Below, piece by piece: positions 17,878 to 27,603 of a stretch of 64,000 nucleotides of DNA. Made by a program: the position numbers and the translations under genes. Where the stretch lies: the NCBI GenBank assembly GCA_963709525.1, contig CAVPXB010000025.1, forward strand, positions 1-64,000, written 5' to 3'. Position 1 is the stretch's first letter, and the number at the start of each line of letters is the position of its first letter. Source of the stretch: CAIWHR01 sp963709525 (lineage in GTDB: Bacteria; Pseudomonadota; Gammaproteobacteria; Burkholderiales; Casimicrobiaceae). A model generated the notes under the pieces. That model had not been told where the DNA came from, did not search any database, and saw only the letters and a program-made list of their open reading frames with translations.

Positions 17878-20859
17878 ATGAAAAAACTGCTGTCGCCGCA
17901 TATTGCGGCCATTGCCCCGGATGTGGCTGCGCCGCAGCCCGATCGCGCGCCCGACACGCTGGCGGCCGGTACGCCGGCCAGACTCCGCGACGATCTCGTC
18001 GCCTTGCTCGGGCCGGATCGGGTCCTCGCGCGCCCGATCGACCTCGTCCGCTACGCCTCCGACGCGAGCCCCTACCGGATGTTTCCGAAGGTGGTCGTGA
18101 TCGCGCACGATGTCGACGACATGCGCCGCGTGCTGGCCTATGCGCGCCAGGAGCGGATCCCGGTGACGTTTCGCGCGGCGGGGACGAGCCTTTCCGGCCA
18201 GGCGCAGGGCGACGGCATCCTGGTCGACGTGCGCCGTCACTGGACCGGCGTTGCGGTCGAGGACGGCGCGCGGCGCTTGCGGGTGCGGCCCGGCACGATA
18301 CTCTCGAGGGCGAATCTGGCGCTGGCGCCGCATGGCTGCCGGCTCGGCCCGGATCCCGCCAGTGCGGCGGCGTGCACCATCGGCGGCGTGATCGCCAACA
18401 ACTCCTCCGGCATGTGCTGCGGCACGACGCAGAATTCCTACAAGACGGTCGCGTCGCTCACGCTGCTGTTGCCGTCCGGCACGTTGATCGACACCGCTGC
18501 CCCCGACGCGGAAGCGGCCTTCGCGCGGGCGGAGCCGACGCTCGCTTCCGGACTGGCCGGGATCAAGGCGGAAATCGAGGCCGACGCCGAACTCGTCGCC
18601 CGCATGCGGCGCAAGTTCAGCATCAAGAACACGACCGGCTATCACATGGAAGCGTTCCTCGATGGCCGGACGCCGCTCGACATCTTCCGCCGGCTCATCG
18701 TCGGCTCGGAAGGCACGCTCGCATTCATCGTCGAGGCGGTGTTCGAGACCATTCCCGACGACCAGTTCCGGTTGACGACGTTCATGATGTTTCCCCACAT
18801 GCACGCCGCCTGCGCCGCTGTGAAGCCGTTCGTCGATTGCGGCGCGGCCGCGGTGGAACTGACCGACCGCGCGTCGCTGCGCGCGGTCGAGGGCAAGCCG
18901 GGCGTGCCGGAGCGCTGGAAGACGCTGCCGGACGAGGCGACCGGTTTGCTGGTCGAGTTCCGGACGCCGGACGAGGTGGCGAGGCGAGACGCGCTGCGCC
19001 GCGCCGATGCGGTGCTGGCAGGCCTCGCGCTGCTCGAGCCGGCACAGTTCACCACCGATCCCGCGCAGGCGGCGCAGTACTGGAACGTGCGCAGCGGGCT
19101 GCTCGCCTCGGTGGGGGGTGCACGTCCGTCGGGCACGTCGTTCATCCTCGAAGACGTCTGCTTTCCTCCGGAGCGGCTTGCCGACGGCGCCCTCGACCTG
19201 CAGGCGCTGTTCGTGCGTCACGACTACGCGGGCGTCATCTTCGGGCACGCGTCGGCCGGCAACCTGCACTTCCTGATCACCCCGCAGCTGAGCGAAGCGC
19301 GCGAGGTCGCGCGCTTCGACGCCTTCATGCAGGATGTCGTCGATCTCGTCGTCGGCAAGTACGACGGGTCGCTGAAGGCCGAGCACGGCACGGGACGCAA
19401 CATCGCTCCGTTCGTCGAGCGCGAGTGGGGCGCCAAGCTCACGGCGCTGATGTGGAAGCTGCGCCGTCTCGCCGACCCGGACGGCATTCTTGCGCCGGGG
19501 GTGATGCTGTCCAACGATCCGCAGCATCACCTGGCATTCCTGCAGACGGCGCCGGCGATCGAGGCGGAGGTCGACCGTTGCATCCAGTGCGGCTATTGCG
19601 AGCGGGTGTGCCCGAGCCGCGATCTCTCGACCACGCCGCGGCAGCGGATCGCGCTGCGGCGCGAGATGGTGCGGCAGGGAACTGCATCGCCGGTGCTCGA
19701 TGCGCTGCTGCGCGATTTCGAGTACGACGCCATCGAGACCTGTGCCGGCGACGGGAGTTGCGAGCTCGCCTGCCCGGTCGGCATCAACACCGGCGTGCTG
19801 ATGAAGCAATTCCGGCATCGGGAGCACGGACGCACGGCCGAGCGGGTCGCCATGACGCTGGCGCGCAGCTTCGGCCCGCTCGAGCGCGTCGCTCGCACGG
19901 CGGTCGGCGCCGCGGGCGCCACGGCCAGGCTCTTCGGCCATGGCGTCCTCACGGCGGCCACCGATGCCGCGCGCACCGTGATCAGTAAGGACCTGATGCC
20001 CGGCTGGTTGCCGAACATGCCGGCCGCGGCTTCGAGCCTGCCGCCCACACGGCGCGAGGGCGCGGCTGCCGTCTATTTCACCGCCTGCGTCAACCGCATC
20101 TTCGGGCACGCGCCGGGGCATGAGCGCGAGGCCTCGCTCGCCGAGGCGTTGGTGACGGTGTCCGCCCGCGCCGGCTTGCCGTTGTGGATACCCGACGACA
20201 TCGGGGGTCATTGCTGCGCGACGATCTGGCATTCGAAAGGCTTTGACGACGGCAACGCGCTGATGGCCAATCGGACGCTCGAGGGCCTGTGGCGCTGGAG
20301 CGACGGCGGCAAGCTGCCGATCGTCTGCGACGCGAGTTCGTGCTCGTTGGGCATCACCCGCGAGATCGTCGACTACCTGACGCCCGAGAACCGCGACCAT
20401 CACGCTCGCCTGACCATCCACGACTCGATCGCGTGGGCGCACGACCATTTGCTGCCGAAGCTCACGATCGCGCACCGGCTGCGCTCGGCGGTCGTGCATC
20501 CCAGCTGCTCGACGCAGCACCTGGGCATCGCGAAAAAGCTCCACGCGCTGGCCGCGGCGATGGCGGACGAGGCCGTGACTCCCGCTTCCGCGGCGTGTTG
20601 CGGATTCGCGGGTGATCGCGGTTTCCTGCACACCGAACTGACCCGTTCGGCCACTGCGGAGGAGGCGGCTGAAGTCGCGCAGCGCGATTACGACGCCTAT
20701 CTGGGCAGCAACCGCACCTGCGAGATCGGACTCAATCTGGCCACCGGCAGGAACTATGAGTCGTTCATCTTCCTGCTCGAGGCGTCGACGCGGCCGGCGC
20801 CGGGCGACGGCGCGCATGCCCACTTGATCCACGTCAACACGACGCCCGGGAGCATGTGA
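17878..20859 (+). CDS. FAD-binding and (Fe-S)-binding oxidoreductase (D-lactate / 2-hydroxyacid dehydrogenase type)
   Basis: The 993-residue fusion has three parts. An FAD-binding type 4 domain (about residues 45-280; TFRAAGTSLSGQAQGDG, GGVIANNSSGMCCG) comes first. An FAD-linked oxidase C-terminal domain follows (to about 520; GHASAGNLHFLITP, KAEHGTGRNIAPFVE). Then comes an Fe-S module with CIQCGYCERVCPSR near residue 567, CELACPVGINTG, and two CCG-type cysteine clusters (SCSTQHLG, CCGFAGDRGF). This layout is that of Dld-II-type D-lactate or other D-2-hydroxyacid dehydrogenases feeding the quinone pool or cytochromes. It heads the cytochrome operon, with 96 nt to the next gene. The exact substrate is open. 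Confidence 0.87.
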   Translation: MKKLLSPHIAAIAPDVAAPQPDRAPDTLAAGTPARLRDDLVALLGPDRVLARPIDLVRYASDASPYRMFPKVVVIAHDVDDMRRVLAYARQERIPVTFRAAGTSLSGQAQGDGILVDVRRHWTGVAVEDGARRLRVRPGTILSRANLALAPHGCRLGPDPASAAACTIGGVIANNSSGMCCGTTQNSYKTVASLTLLLPSGTLIDTAAPDAEAAFARAEPTLASGLAGIKAEIEADAELVARMRRKFSIKNTTGYHMEAFLDGRTPLDIFRRLIVGSEGTLAFIVEAVFETIPDDQFRLTTFMMFPHMHAACAAVKPFVDCGAAAVELTDRASLRAVEGKPGVPERWKTLPDEATGLLVEFRTPDEVARRDALRRADAVLAGLALLEPAQFTTDPAQAAQYWNVRSGLLASVGGARPSGTSFILEDVCFPPERLADGALDLQALFVRHDYAGVIFGHASAGNLHFLITPQLSEAREVARFDAFMQDVVDLVVGKYDGSLKAEHGTGRNIAPFVEREWGAKLTALMWKLRRLADPDGILAPGVMLSNDPQHHLAFLQTAPAIEAEVDRCIQCGYCERVCPSRDLSTTPRQRIALRREMVRQGTASPVLDALLRDFEYDAIETCAGDGSCELACPVGINTGVLMKQFRHREHGRTAERVAMTLARSFGPLERVARTAVGAAGATARLFGHGVLTAATDAARTVISKDLMPGWLPNMPAAASSLPPTRREGAAAVYFTACVNRIFGHAPGHEREASLAEALVTVSARAGLPLWIPDDIGGHCCATIWHSKGFDDGNALMANRTLEGLWRWSDGGKLPIVCDASSCSLGITREIVDYLTPENRDHHARLTIHDSIAWAHDHLLPKLTIAHRLRSAVVHPSCSTQHLGIAKKLHALAAAMADEAVTPASAACCGFAGDRGFLHTELTRSATAEEAAEVAQRDYDAYLGSNRTCEIGLNLATGRNYESFIFLLEASTRPAPGDGAHAHLIHVNTTPGSM

Positions 20860-20955
20860 CACTCTACCGCACTACCTGACCGTGCGGCTGCCCTGGTCGA
20901 TCATCGACCCGGTGCGCCGGAGCCACGGTCATTCGCATGTCGCGTGGATGCCCCC

Positions 20956-22238
20956 ATGACCTCCGTCCGAACGATCCCTTCGCTGCGCGCGACCTGCGCG
21001 ATTCTCCTGCTGTGCAGCGGCATCGCCGTTGCGGCGGCGCCGGCCGCCAAGGCCCCGGTTGCCAAGGCGCCACCCGCGCCCAGCGTCGTCGACACCTGCA
21101 TGATGTGTCATGCCGACAAGGAGGCGAAGGGCGCCGCCGGCAAGTCGATAGCCGTCGACGCAGCGAAGTTCGGGAAGTCGGTGCACGGGGAGTTGCAGTT
21201 GAAGTGTACCGACTGTCACGCCGATGTCTCGGTCGACAAGCTGCCGCACGCCGAAAAGCTGAAGCCCGTCGACTGCGCGGAGTTGCCACGAGAAGGAAGT
21301 CAAGCAGTATGCGGGCACGGTGCACGGTACCGCGCGCAAGGACGGCAGCGCGATCGCCGCCAACTGTACGGATTGCCACGGCACGCACGACATTCTGCGG
21401 TCGAAGGAGCCGGACTCGCGCACCAATCACGCCAATATCGAGGCGACGTGCTCGACGTGCCACGGCAGCGACGCCATGGCCGCGACGGGCAAGCTGCCCG
21501 GCGGGAACATCGGCGGCAAGTTCCACGACAGCATTCACGGCAAGGCGCTGCAGGGCGCAGCGCAGGGCTCCGCGCCGACCTGCACCAATTGCCACGGCGC
21601 CCACGACATCCGCCACAAGGCCGATGCGGGGAGTCGCACCCATCGCGCCAAGGTTCCGGACACCTGCGGCACGTGTCACAAGCGGGAGCGCGCGGCCTAC
21701 GTCGAGCGGCATGCACGGCAAGCTGCGCCAGGACGGCGTCCTGGCCGCGCCGGGCTGCACCGATTGCCACTCCGCGCACAGCATCATGCAGCACGACACG
21801 CCGAAATTCCGGACCGAGGTGGTCAAGGAGTGCGGCACCTGTCACGCCGATTACCTTGCGACGTACCGCGACACGTTCCACGGCCAGGTCACCGCGCTCG
21901 GTTACTCGCGGGTGGCGACGTGCGCCTCCTGCCACGGCGCGCACGCGGTGCTGCCGGCGTCGAATCCCGCATCGAAGGTGTCGGCGCAGAACCGGGTTGC
22001 GACCTGCCAGGCCTGCCATCCGGGTGCGAGCGCGAACTTCGCCAGTTTCGATCCACACGCGAGCAAGCACGACAGGGCGCGCAATCCGCTCTACTGGTAC
22101 GCGGCCATGTTCATGGAGATCCTGCTCTTCGGCGTGTTCGCGTTCTTCGGTGTCCACACCATGTTGTGGTTCTACCGGGAAGCGCGGGAGAAGCTGCAAC
22201 GAGGCAGGAGCGCGGGCAACGGCAAGGAGAGGCACTGA
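20956..22238 (+). CDS. Eleven-haem c-type cytochrome with C-terminal membrane anchor, frameshifted twice in this sequence
   Basis: After correcting two single-base insertions the product is 426 residues. It has an N-terminal Sec signal (AILLLCSGIAVAAAP), eleven CxxCH motifs (CMMCH, CTDCH, CAECH, CTDCH, CSTCH, CTNCH, CGTCH, CTDCH, CGTCH, CASCH, CQACH) and one C-terminal membrane helix (FMEILLFGVFAFFGVHTMLWF). The breaks are near 21283 (GAGTTGCCAC, one T too many) and near 21711 (GAGCGGCATG, one C too many). The span of 1283 nt is 427 codons plus two. It is periplasmic and probably passes electrons to or from the adjacent cytochrome b, whose ATG overlaps its stop (TGATG). The ATG at 20956 places the signal peptide correctly; an in-frame GTG at 20944 is possible. 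Confidence 0.85.
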
Positions 22239-23116
22239 TGGCGACGGCAACGGGTAACCCGGCTGGAACGGCTTCCGGCGGGCATGCGGGAAGCGGCGCG
22301 GGGCAGCGCTACTACCGGCGGTTCACGTCGATCGAGCGCGTGCTGCACTCGCTGCTGATGCTCACTTTCGTCGGCTGCGCGTTGACCGGATTGCCGCTGA
22401 TCTTCGCGGAGCGGCCGTGGGCGGGCACGCTCGCGCGCTTCTTCGGCGGGTTCGAGGGCGCCGGCTTCATCCACCGGACCTGCGCGACGGTGATGATCGC
22501 CGTATTCGTGACCCACGTCGCGACGGTGTACTCCAAGGTGATCGCCGGCGGCAGCCTCATGAAGATCTTGTGGGGTCCAGATTCGATGGTGCCGCAGATG
22601 CAGGACGGAATCGACATCTACCGGAACTTCCTCTGGTTCCTCGGCCGCGGCCCGCGCCCGCAGTTCGACCGCTGGACCTATTGGGAAAAGTTCGACTACT
22701 GGGCGGTGTTCTGGGGAATGGTCATCATCGGCGGGTCGGGGCTCCTGCTGTGGTTCCCGCTGTTCTTCGCGCAGCTGTTGCCCGGCTGGGTGTTCAACAT
22801 CGCGGCGCTGGTGCACGGCGAGGAGGCGCTGCTCGCCGCCGGCTTCATATTCACCTTCCACTTCTTCAACGGCCACCTGCGGCCCGACAAGTTCCCGATG
22901 GATACGGTGGTATTCACCGGGCGCATTTCGGAACACGAGCTCAGGGGCGAGCGCGCCGTCCAGTACGAACGCATGCTGCGCGAGGGCAGCCTCGACGCTG
23001 CGCTGGCGCCGGCGCCGACCCAGGAGGCGAGGTGGTTCGGCTGGGTCGTGGGCGGAACGGCGCTGTCGCTCGGCGTCATCGCCATCGTCCTGATCGCGTA
23101 CAGCATCGTGACCTAG
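22238..23116 (+). CDS. Membrane cytochrome b (cytochrome b/b6 or formate-dehydrogenase-gamma-like)
   Basis: The 292-residue protein has at least four membrane helices and histidines placed as haem b ligands: IERVLHSLLMLTFVGCALTG, FIHRTCATVMIAVFVTHVA, ALVHGEEALLAAGFIFTFH and HFFNGHLRPDKFPMD. This pattern resembles the gamma subunit of formate dehydrogenases and other di-haem quinone-reacting cytochromes. It is expected to exchange electrons between quinol in the membrane and the periplasmic haem proteins encoded either side. It is coupled to the 11-haem gene by a one-base TGATG overlap. Confidence 0.82.
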   Translation: MATATGNPAGTASGGHAGSGAGQRYYRRFTSIERVLHSLLMLTFVGCALTGLPLIFAERPWAGTLARFFGGFEGAGFIHRTCATVMIAVFVTHVATVYSKVIAGGSLMKILWGPDSMVPQMQDGIDIYRNFLWFLGRGPRPQFDRWTYWEKFDYWAVFWGMVIIGGSGLLLWFPLFFAQLLPGWVFNIAALVHGEEALLAAGFIFTFHFFNGHLRPDKFPMDTVVFTGRISEHELRGERAVQYERMLREGSLDAALAPAPTQEARWFGWVVGGTALSLGVIAIVLIAYSIVT

Positions 23117-23169
23117 GTATACTGCGCGGCGGCGTGAGCGTTCGGGAATATTGACGAGGAGGGTGGGCA

Positions 23170-24600
23170 ATGAATCTGCGTATCGGCCGTCGCGGCCTGA
23201 TGATGGGGATGACGACGCTGCTGGTGGTCGGCTTTATCGGCGTGGCTCTGATCCTTGCCGCCGGCATCACCGCCTGGGAATATTCCAACAGCAACGCGTT
23301 CTGCACCAACGTGTGCCACGCGGTGCATCCCGAGGAGCCCAAGGCGCACGCCGCGGCGAGCCACGCGCGCGTCCAGTGCGTCGAGTGCCACATGGGACGC
23401 CTCGGCACGCTGCACCTGATGGCGCTCAAGACGACGCACGTCAACGAGCTGTGGGGGATGATCGCCGGCTACGAGCGGCCGACGCAGGGCCACACCATGC
23501 GCCCGGCCAGCGACAACTGCGAGGGCTGCCACTGGCCCTCGATGCGGCACTCGGACACGGTTCGGCTCAAATTTCGCTATGCCGATGACGCCAAGAGCAC
23601 CGAGACCCGCTACAAGATGACCCTCCACACCGGGAGCGGCGAGGCGCGCGAAGGCACGTCCAAGGGCATCCACTGGCACATCGCTCAGCACATGACGTTT
23701 GCCGCGATGGACTCGAAGGCCCAGAGGATTCCGCTGGTGCAGGTCAAGGGCGCCGATGGCAAGATGCAGACCTGGTTCGATGCGACGGCGGGCGTGACGC
23801 GGCAGGAAGCCGAGAAGCTGCCGATGCGTCGCCTCGAATGCGCCGATTGCCACAATGCCTCGGGTCATCCGTTCGAGAACCCGGCGGACATGGTCGACGA
23901 GGCGATCCAGCGAGGCGGGATCGATCGCAGCCTGCCGTCGATCAAGGCCCGCTCGCTCGTCATCATCGAAAAGGCGAAGGCCGACGTGGTCCACGGGTCG
24001 GAGGAAGAGCGCGGCCAGCAGATCGACAAGCTGATTGCCGCAGCCGCCCCCAAAGGCGACCTGACTCCCGAAGCGAAGAAGGCCGAGGCTGCGTTCGCGA
24101 AGGAAATGCGGCGGATACTGCTCGCGACGAGCTTTTCCGCCAAGGGCATCGACTGGAAGAAGTTCCCCGACAACCTCGGACACAAGAACTTCCCCGGTTG
24201 CTTCCGCTGCCACGACGGCAAGCATCTCGACGACAAGGGCCAGTCGATCCGGCTGCAGTGCACGCTGTGTCACGCGCTGCCGGAAGTCGTGCGCGAGGAC
24301 GGCGCACGCACCGTCGCGTCGACGGTGAGCCCGGATCTCGAGCCGCCGCCGTCGCATGGCGAGCCCAACTTCATGCACGAGCACCGGTCAAAGATGGACA
24401 GCACCTGCACGATGTGCCACGGCCCGATCAAGTTCGGCAAGGACGGCGGGTCGTTCTGCTCGAACCCGGCGTGCCACGGCCGCAAGTGGCCGAACATGAA
24501 CCTCGACGCCGAACCCGAGCCGCCGAAGAAGGCGAGTCTGGCGGTGCCGCTCCCGGTGGCGGTGGCGAGCGCGGAAAGGGCAGCCGTCGCGGCGCGCTGA
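23170..24600 (+). CDS. NapC/NirT-like multihaem cytochrome c, membrane anchored
   Basis: The 476-residue protein has one N-terminal membrane helix (MTTLLVVGFIGVALILAAGI) and no cleavage site, as in NapC/NirT quinol dehydrogenases. It contains six standard CxxCH motifs (CVECH, CEGCH, CADCH, CFRCH, CTLCH, CTMCH). It also has two spaced variants, a CX3CH (CTNVCH near residue 45) and a CX4CH (CSNPACH near the C-terminus), so 6-8 haems are possible. A long region of about 100 residues between the fourth and fifth haem motifs has no cysteine pairs. A strong GAGGAGGG ribosome site precedes the ATG. It is the last gene of the redox operon and is followed by a perfect palindromic terminator. Confidence 0.82.
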   Translation: MNLRIGRRGLMMGMTTLLVVGFIGVALILAAGITAWEYSNSNAFCTNVCHAVHPEEPKAHAAASHARVQCVECHMGRLGTLHLMALKTTHVNELWGMIAGYERPTQGHTMRPASDNCEGCHWPSMRHSDTVRLKFRYADDAKSTETRYKMTLHTGSGEAREGTSKGIHWHIAQHMTFAAMDSKAQRIPLVQVKGADGKMQTWFDATAGVTRQEAEKLPMRRLECADCHNASGHPFENPADMVDEAIQRGGIDRSLPSIKARSLVIIEKAKADVVHGSEEERGQQIDKLIAAAAPKGDLTPEAKKAEAAFAKEMRRILLATSFSAKGIDWKKFPDNLGHKNFPGCFRCHDGKHLDDKGQSIRLQCTLCHALPEVVREDGARTVASTVSPDLEPPPSHGEPNFMHEHRSKMDSTCTMCHGPIKFGKDGGSFCSNPACHGRKWPNMNLDAEPEPPKKASLAVPLPVAVASAERAAVAAR

Positions 24601-24616
24601 TTCGCCGATCGGCGAA

Positions 24617-24654
24617 CGACAACGCCGCCCGGAGCGCTCCGGGCGGCGTTGTCG
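24617..24654. terminator. Perfect 19-bp palindrome, bidirectional terminator
   Basis: The 38 bp form a perfect inverted repeat without loop spacer (left arm starts CGACAACGCCGCCCGGAGC), followed on the plus side by CTTTGCTGCTT. It sits between the convergent ends of the cytochrome operon and the cbb operon (tkt), so it probably stops transcription from both sides. Confidence 0.8.
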
Positions 24655-24688
24655 CTTTGCTGCTTGCGCGCGGTGGGCGGACGCCGCT

Positions 24689-26687
24689 TCAGCGAACGCC
24701 GAGCGTCTCCCGCACCGCGGCGACGACTGCGTCGGCGGTGATGCCGAAGTGCGCGTACAGCGCAGGCGCGGGCGCCGACTCGCCGAAGCGAGCGATGCCC
24801 ACCACGCGTCCCCGCCGCCCGACGTAGCGCCACCAGGTTTCGGGGTGACCCGCTTCGACGGCCACCGTGGGCATCGCCGCCGGCAATACGCGGTCGCGAT
24901 ACCCGGCGGACTGGCGTTCGAACGCCGACGTGCAGGGCATCGACACCACGCGAACGGGCAGGCCGTTGTCCTGCAACTGCTGCTGCGCCTGCAGCGCCAA
25001 GGCGACCTCGGACCCCGTCGCGATGATGATCGCCTGCGGCGTGCCGCCGTTCGCTTCGGACAGGATGTAACCACCGCGAGCGACGTCATCGGCCGCCATG
25101 CGCGGCGCCTGCGCGAGGTTTTGCCGCGACAGCAGCAGCGCCGCGGGTCCGTCGCGGCGCTCGATCGCGGATGACCAGGCAATCGCGGTCTCGAACGCAT
25201 CGGCGGGTCGCCAGACATCGAGCCCGGGGATGAGCCGCAGCGACGCGGCATGCTCGACCGGCTGGTGCGTGGGGCCGTCCTCTCCCAGCCCGATCGAATC
25301 GTGCGTGAACACGTAGACGACTCCCTGTCGGCAGAGCGCGCTCATGCGGATCGCGCTGCGCGCGTAATCGGAGAAGACGAGGAAGGTGCCGCCGTAGGGA
25401 ATCACGCCGCCGTGCAGTGCCATTCCGTTCATCAGCGCGGCCATGCCGAATTCGCGCACGCCGTAATGCAGATAGTTGCCCGCTGCGGTGGCCGGGTCGA
25501 ACGACGATGTCGATTTGGTGTCGGTCAGGTTGGACCCGGTGAGGTCGGCCGAGCCGCCGACGAGTTCGGGCACGCGCGCGGTGAGGATTTCGAGCGACTG
25601 CTGCGACGCCTTGCGGGTGGCGACCGGCGTCGTGGCCGCAGCGCCCGCGATCGACGAGTTCTGCCTTGATCGCTGCCCAGTCGGTCGGCAGCGAACCGCC
25701 CGTCCGGCGCAGGAACTCCGCGGCGAGCGCCGGATGCGCAGCCGCGTAGCCCGCGAAGCGATGCTGCCATTCGCCTTCGCGCAGCGCGCCCTGCGCCCGC
25801 GCGTTCCAGCCGTCGCGCAGCGGTTGCGGAATCTCGAACGGCGCGTGGGCCCACTGCAGATGCTCGCGGGTGCGCGCCACCTCGGCGGCGCCCAGCGGCG
25901 CGCCGTGCGCGTCGGCGGTGTCGACCTTTTCCGGCGCGCCATAGCCGATGTGGGTGCGGCAGACGACGAGCGTAGGCCGGGCGGTCTGATTTGTCGCCGC
26001 CGCCAGCGCGGCATCGATCGCCGCCGGGTCGTGACCGTCGACGCCGGCGACCACGTTCCAGCCGTAGGCGCGGAAACGCGCCGCCGTGTCGTCGCGGAAC
26101 CAGCCGCGCACGTCGCCGTCGATCGAGATGCCGTTGTCGTCGTAGATCACGACCAGCTTGCCGAGCTGGAGCACACCCGCGTACGAGCAGGCCTCGTGCG
26201 AGATACCCTCCATCAGGCAGCCGTCACCGACGAACACGTAGGTGCGATGGTCGACGATCTCGAACCCGGGCCGGTTGAAGCGTCGCGCCAGCATGCGCTC
26301 GGCGAGCGCCATGCCGACGGCGTTGGCGAGTCCCTGGCCCAGCGGGCCGGTGGTGGTTTCGACCCCGGGGGTGAGGCCGACTTCCGGATGTCCGGGCGTT
26401 TTCGAGTGGAGCTGGCGGAAGCGCTTCAGCTCCTCCAGCGGCAGATCGTAGCCGGTCAGATGCAGCAGCGCGTACAGCAGCATCGAGCCGTGGCCGTTCG
26501 AAAGCACGAAGCGGTCGCGGTTGGCCCACTGCGGATGCGCGGGATTGTGGCGCAGGTATTTCTGCCAGAGCACCGTGGCGATGTCGGCCATCCCCATCGG
26601 CATGCCGGGGTGGCCGGATTTCGCCTGCTCGACGGCGTCGATGGCGAGGAAACGCAGTGCATTGGCAGCGGGTGCGGCAGGGGTCAT
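24689..26687 (-). CDS. tkt: Transketolase, frameshifted in this sequence
   Basis: This thiamine-diphosphate enzyme moves two-carbon units in the Calvin and pentose phosphate cycles. The N-terminal half has SGHPGMPMGMADIA, GPLGQGLANAVGMA and the ThDP motif GDGCLMEGISHEA...YDDNGISIDG. The C-terminal half has GGSADLTGSN, the active DSIGLGEDGPTHQP and SMPCTSAFERQ. The frame breaks near 25650-25670 between AAIKAELV and TPVATRKASQQSLE. The span of 1999 nt is 666 codons plus one base, so one insertion explains it, and the corrected protein has 665 residues, the usual length. It is the last gene of the cbb operon. Confidence 0.92.
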
Positions 26688-26727
26688 GGCGGCGGTCTCG
26701 TGGGTCCGGTTGGCGGCGGCGCAATCT

Positions 26728-27603
26728 TCACTGCGCGCGCCGCTTGATGTCCATCAGGCGCAGGATCAACGGCGTGAAGATGATCTGCATGGCGACGCCC
26801 ATTTTGCCACCCGGGCAGACGATCGTGTTCGGCCGCGACATGAACGAGTCGTGCAGCATCGACAGGAGGTAGGGAAAGTCGATGCCCTTGGGATTGGCGA
26901 AGCGGATCACCAGCAGGCTTTCGTCGGCGGTCGGAATGTCGCGGGCGATGAACGGATTCGACGTGTCGACGACCGCGACGCGCTGGAAGTTGACGTGGGT
27001 GCGGGCGAACTGCGGCACGATGACGTTCACGTAGTCGGGCATCCGCCGCAGGATGGTGTCGACGACCGCCTCCTGCGAATAGCCGCGCAGGTTCTTGTCC
27101 CGATGCAGCTTCTGGATCCATTCGAGGTTGATGATGGGGACCACGCCGACCAGCAGGTCGGCGTGCCGGCCGACGTCCACGGTGTCGGTCGTCGCGGCGC
27201 CGTGCAGGCCTTCGTAGAACAGGAGGTCGGTGCGGGCGGGAAGGTCGCCCCATGGCGTGAAGGTGCCCGGTTCCTGCTTGAAAGGTGCGGCTTCGTCGGC
27301 GTCGTGCAGGTACCTGCGGACCTGGCCGCTGCCCGTCGCCGCGTAGGTCTTGAACAGCGCCTCGAGCTCCGCCAGCAGGTTGGCATCGACGCCGAAGTGG
27401 CTGTAATTGACATTGCCCTTCGCCCCCGCCGCGGCCAGCTGCGCGCGCATTTCCTGGCGATTGAAGCGGTGGAAAGAGTCGCCTTCCACGAACGCAGCGT
27501 TGACATTCTCGCGCCGGAAGATGTGCTGGAAGGTGCGCATCACCGTGGTCGTGCCCGCGCCCGACGAACCGGTAATCGCGATGATGGGGTGTTTGGCCGA
27601 CAT
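26728..27603 (-). CDS. prk: Phosphoribulokinase
   Basis: The enzyme makes ribulose 1,5-bisphosphate from ribulose 5-phosphate and ATP, a reaction specific to the Calvin cycle. The 291-residue product is the bacterial type I form, with the P-loop ITGSSGAGTTTV near residue 10, FVEGDSFHRFNR, FYEGLHGA and the NLEWIQKLHRD block. The ATG at 27603 lies inside the 3' end of the fbp reading frame (64-nt overlap), so translation is probably coupled. There are 40 nt to tkt. Confidence 0.95.
   Translation of the reverse strand: MSAKHPIIAITGSSGAGTTTVMRTFQHIFRRENVNAAFVEGDSFHRFNRQEMRAQLAAAGAKGNVNYSHFGVDANLLAELEALFKTYAATGSGQVRRYLHDADEAAPFKQEPGTFTPWGDLPARTDLLFYEGLHGAATTDTVDVGRHADLLVGVVPIINLEWIQKLHRDKNLRGYSQEAVVDTILRRMPDYVNVIVPQFARTHVNFQRVAVVDTSNPFIARDIPTADESLLVIRFANPKGIDFPYLLSMLHDSFMSRPNTIVCPGGKMGVAMQIIFTPLILRLMDIKRRAQ

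Noticed and set aside
16837..20862. Very long open frame on the minus strand opposite the FAD/Fe-S dehydrogenase
   Set aside because: It mirrors the codon pattern of the real plus-strand gene, is Arg/His/Gly-rich, and shows no family motif except where it enters the BPSS1780-type gene at its end.
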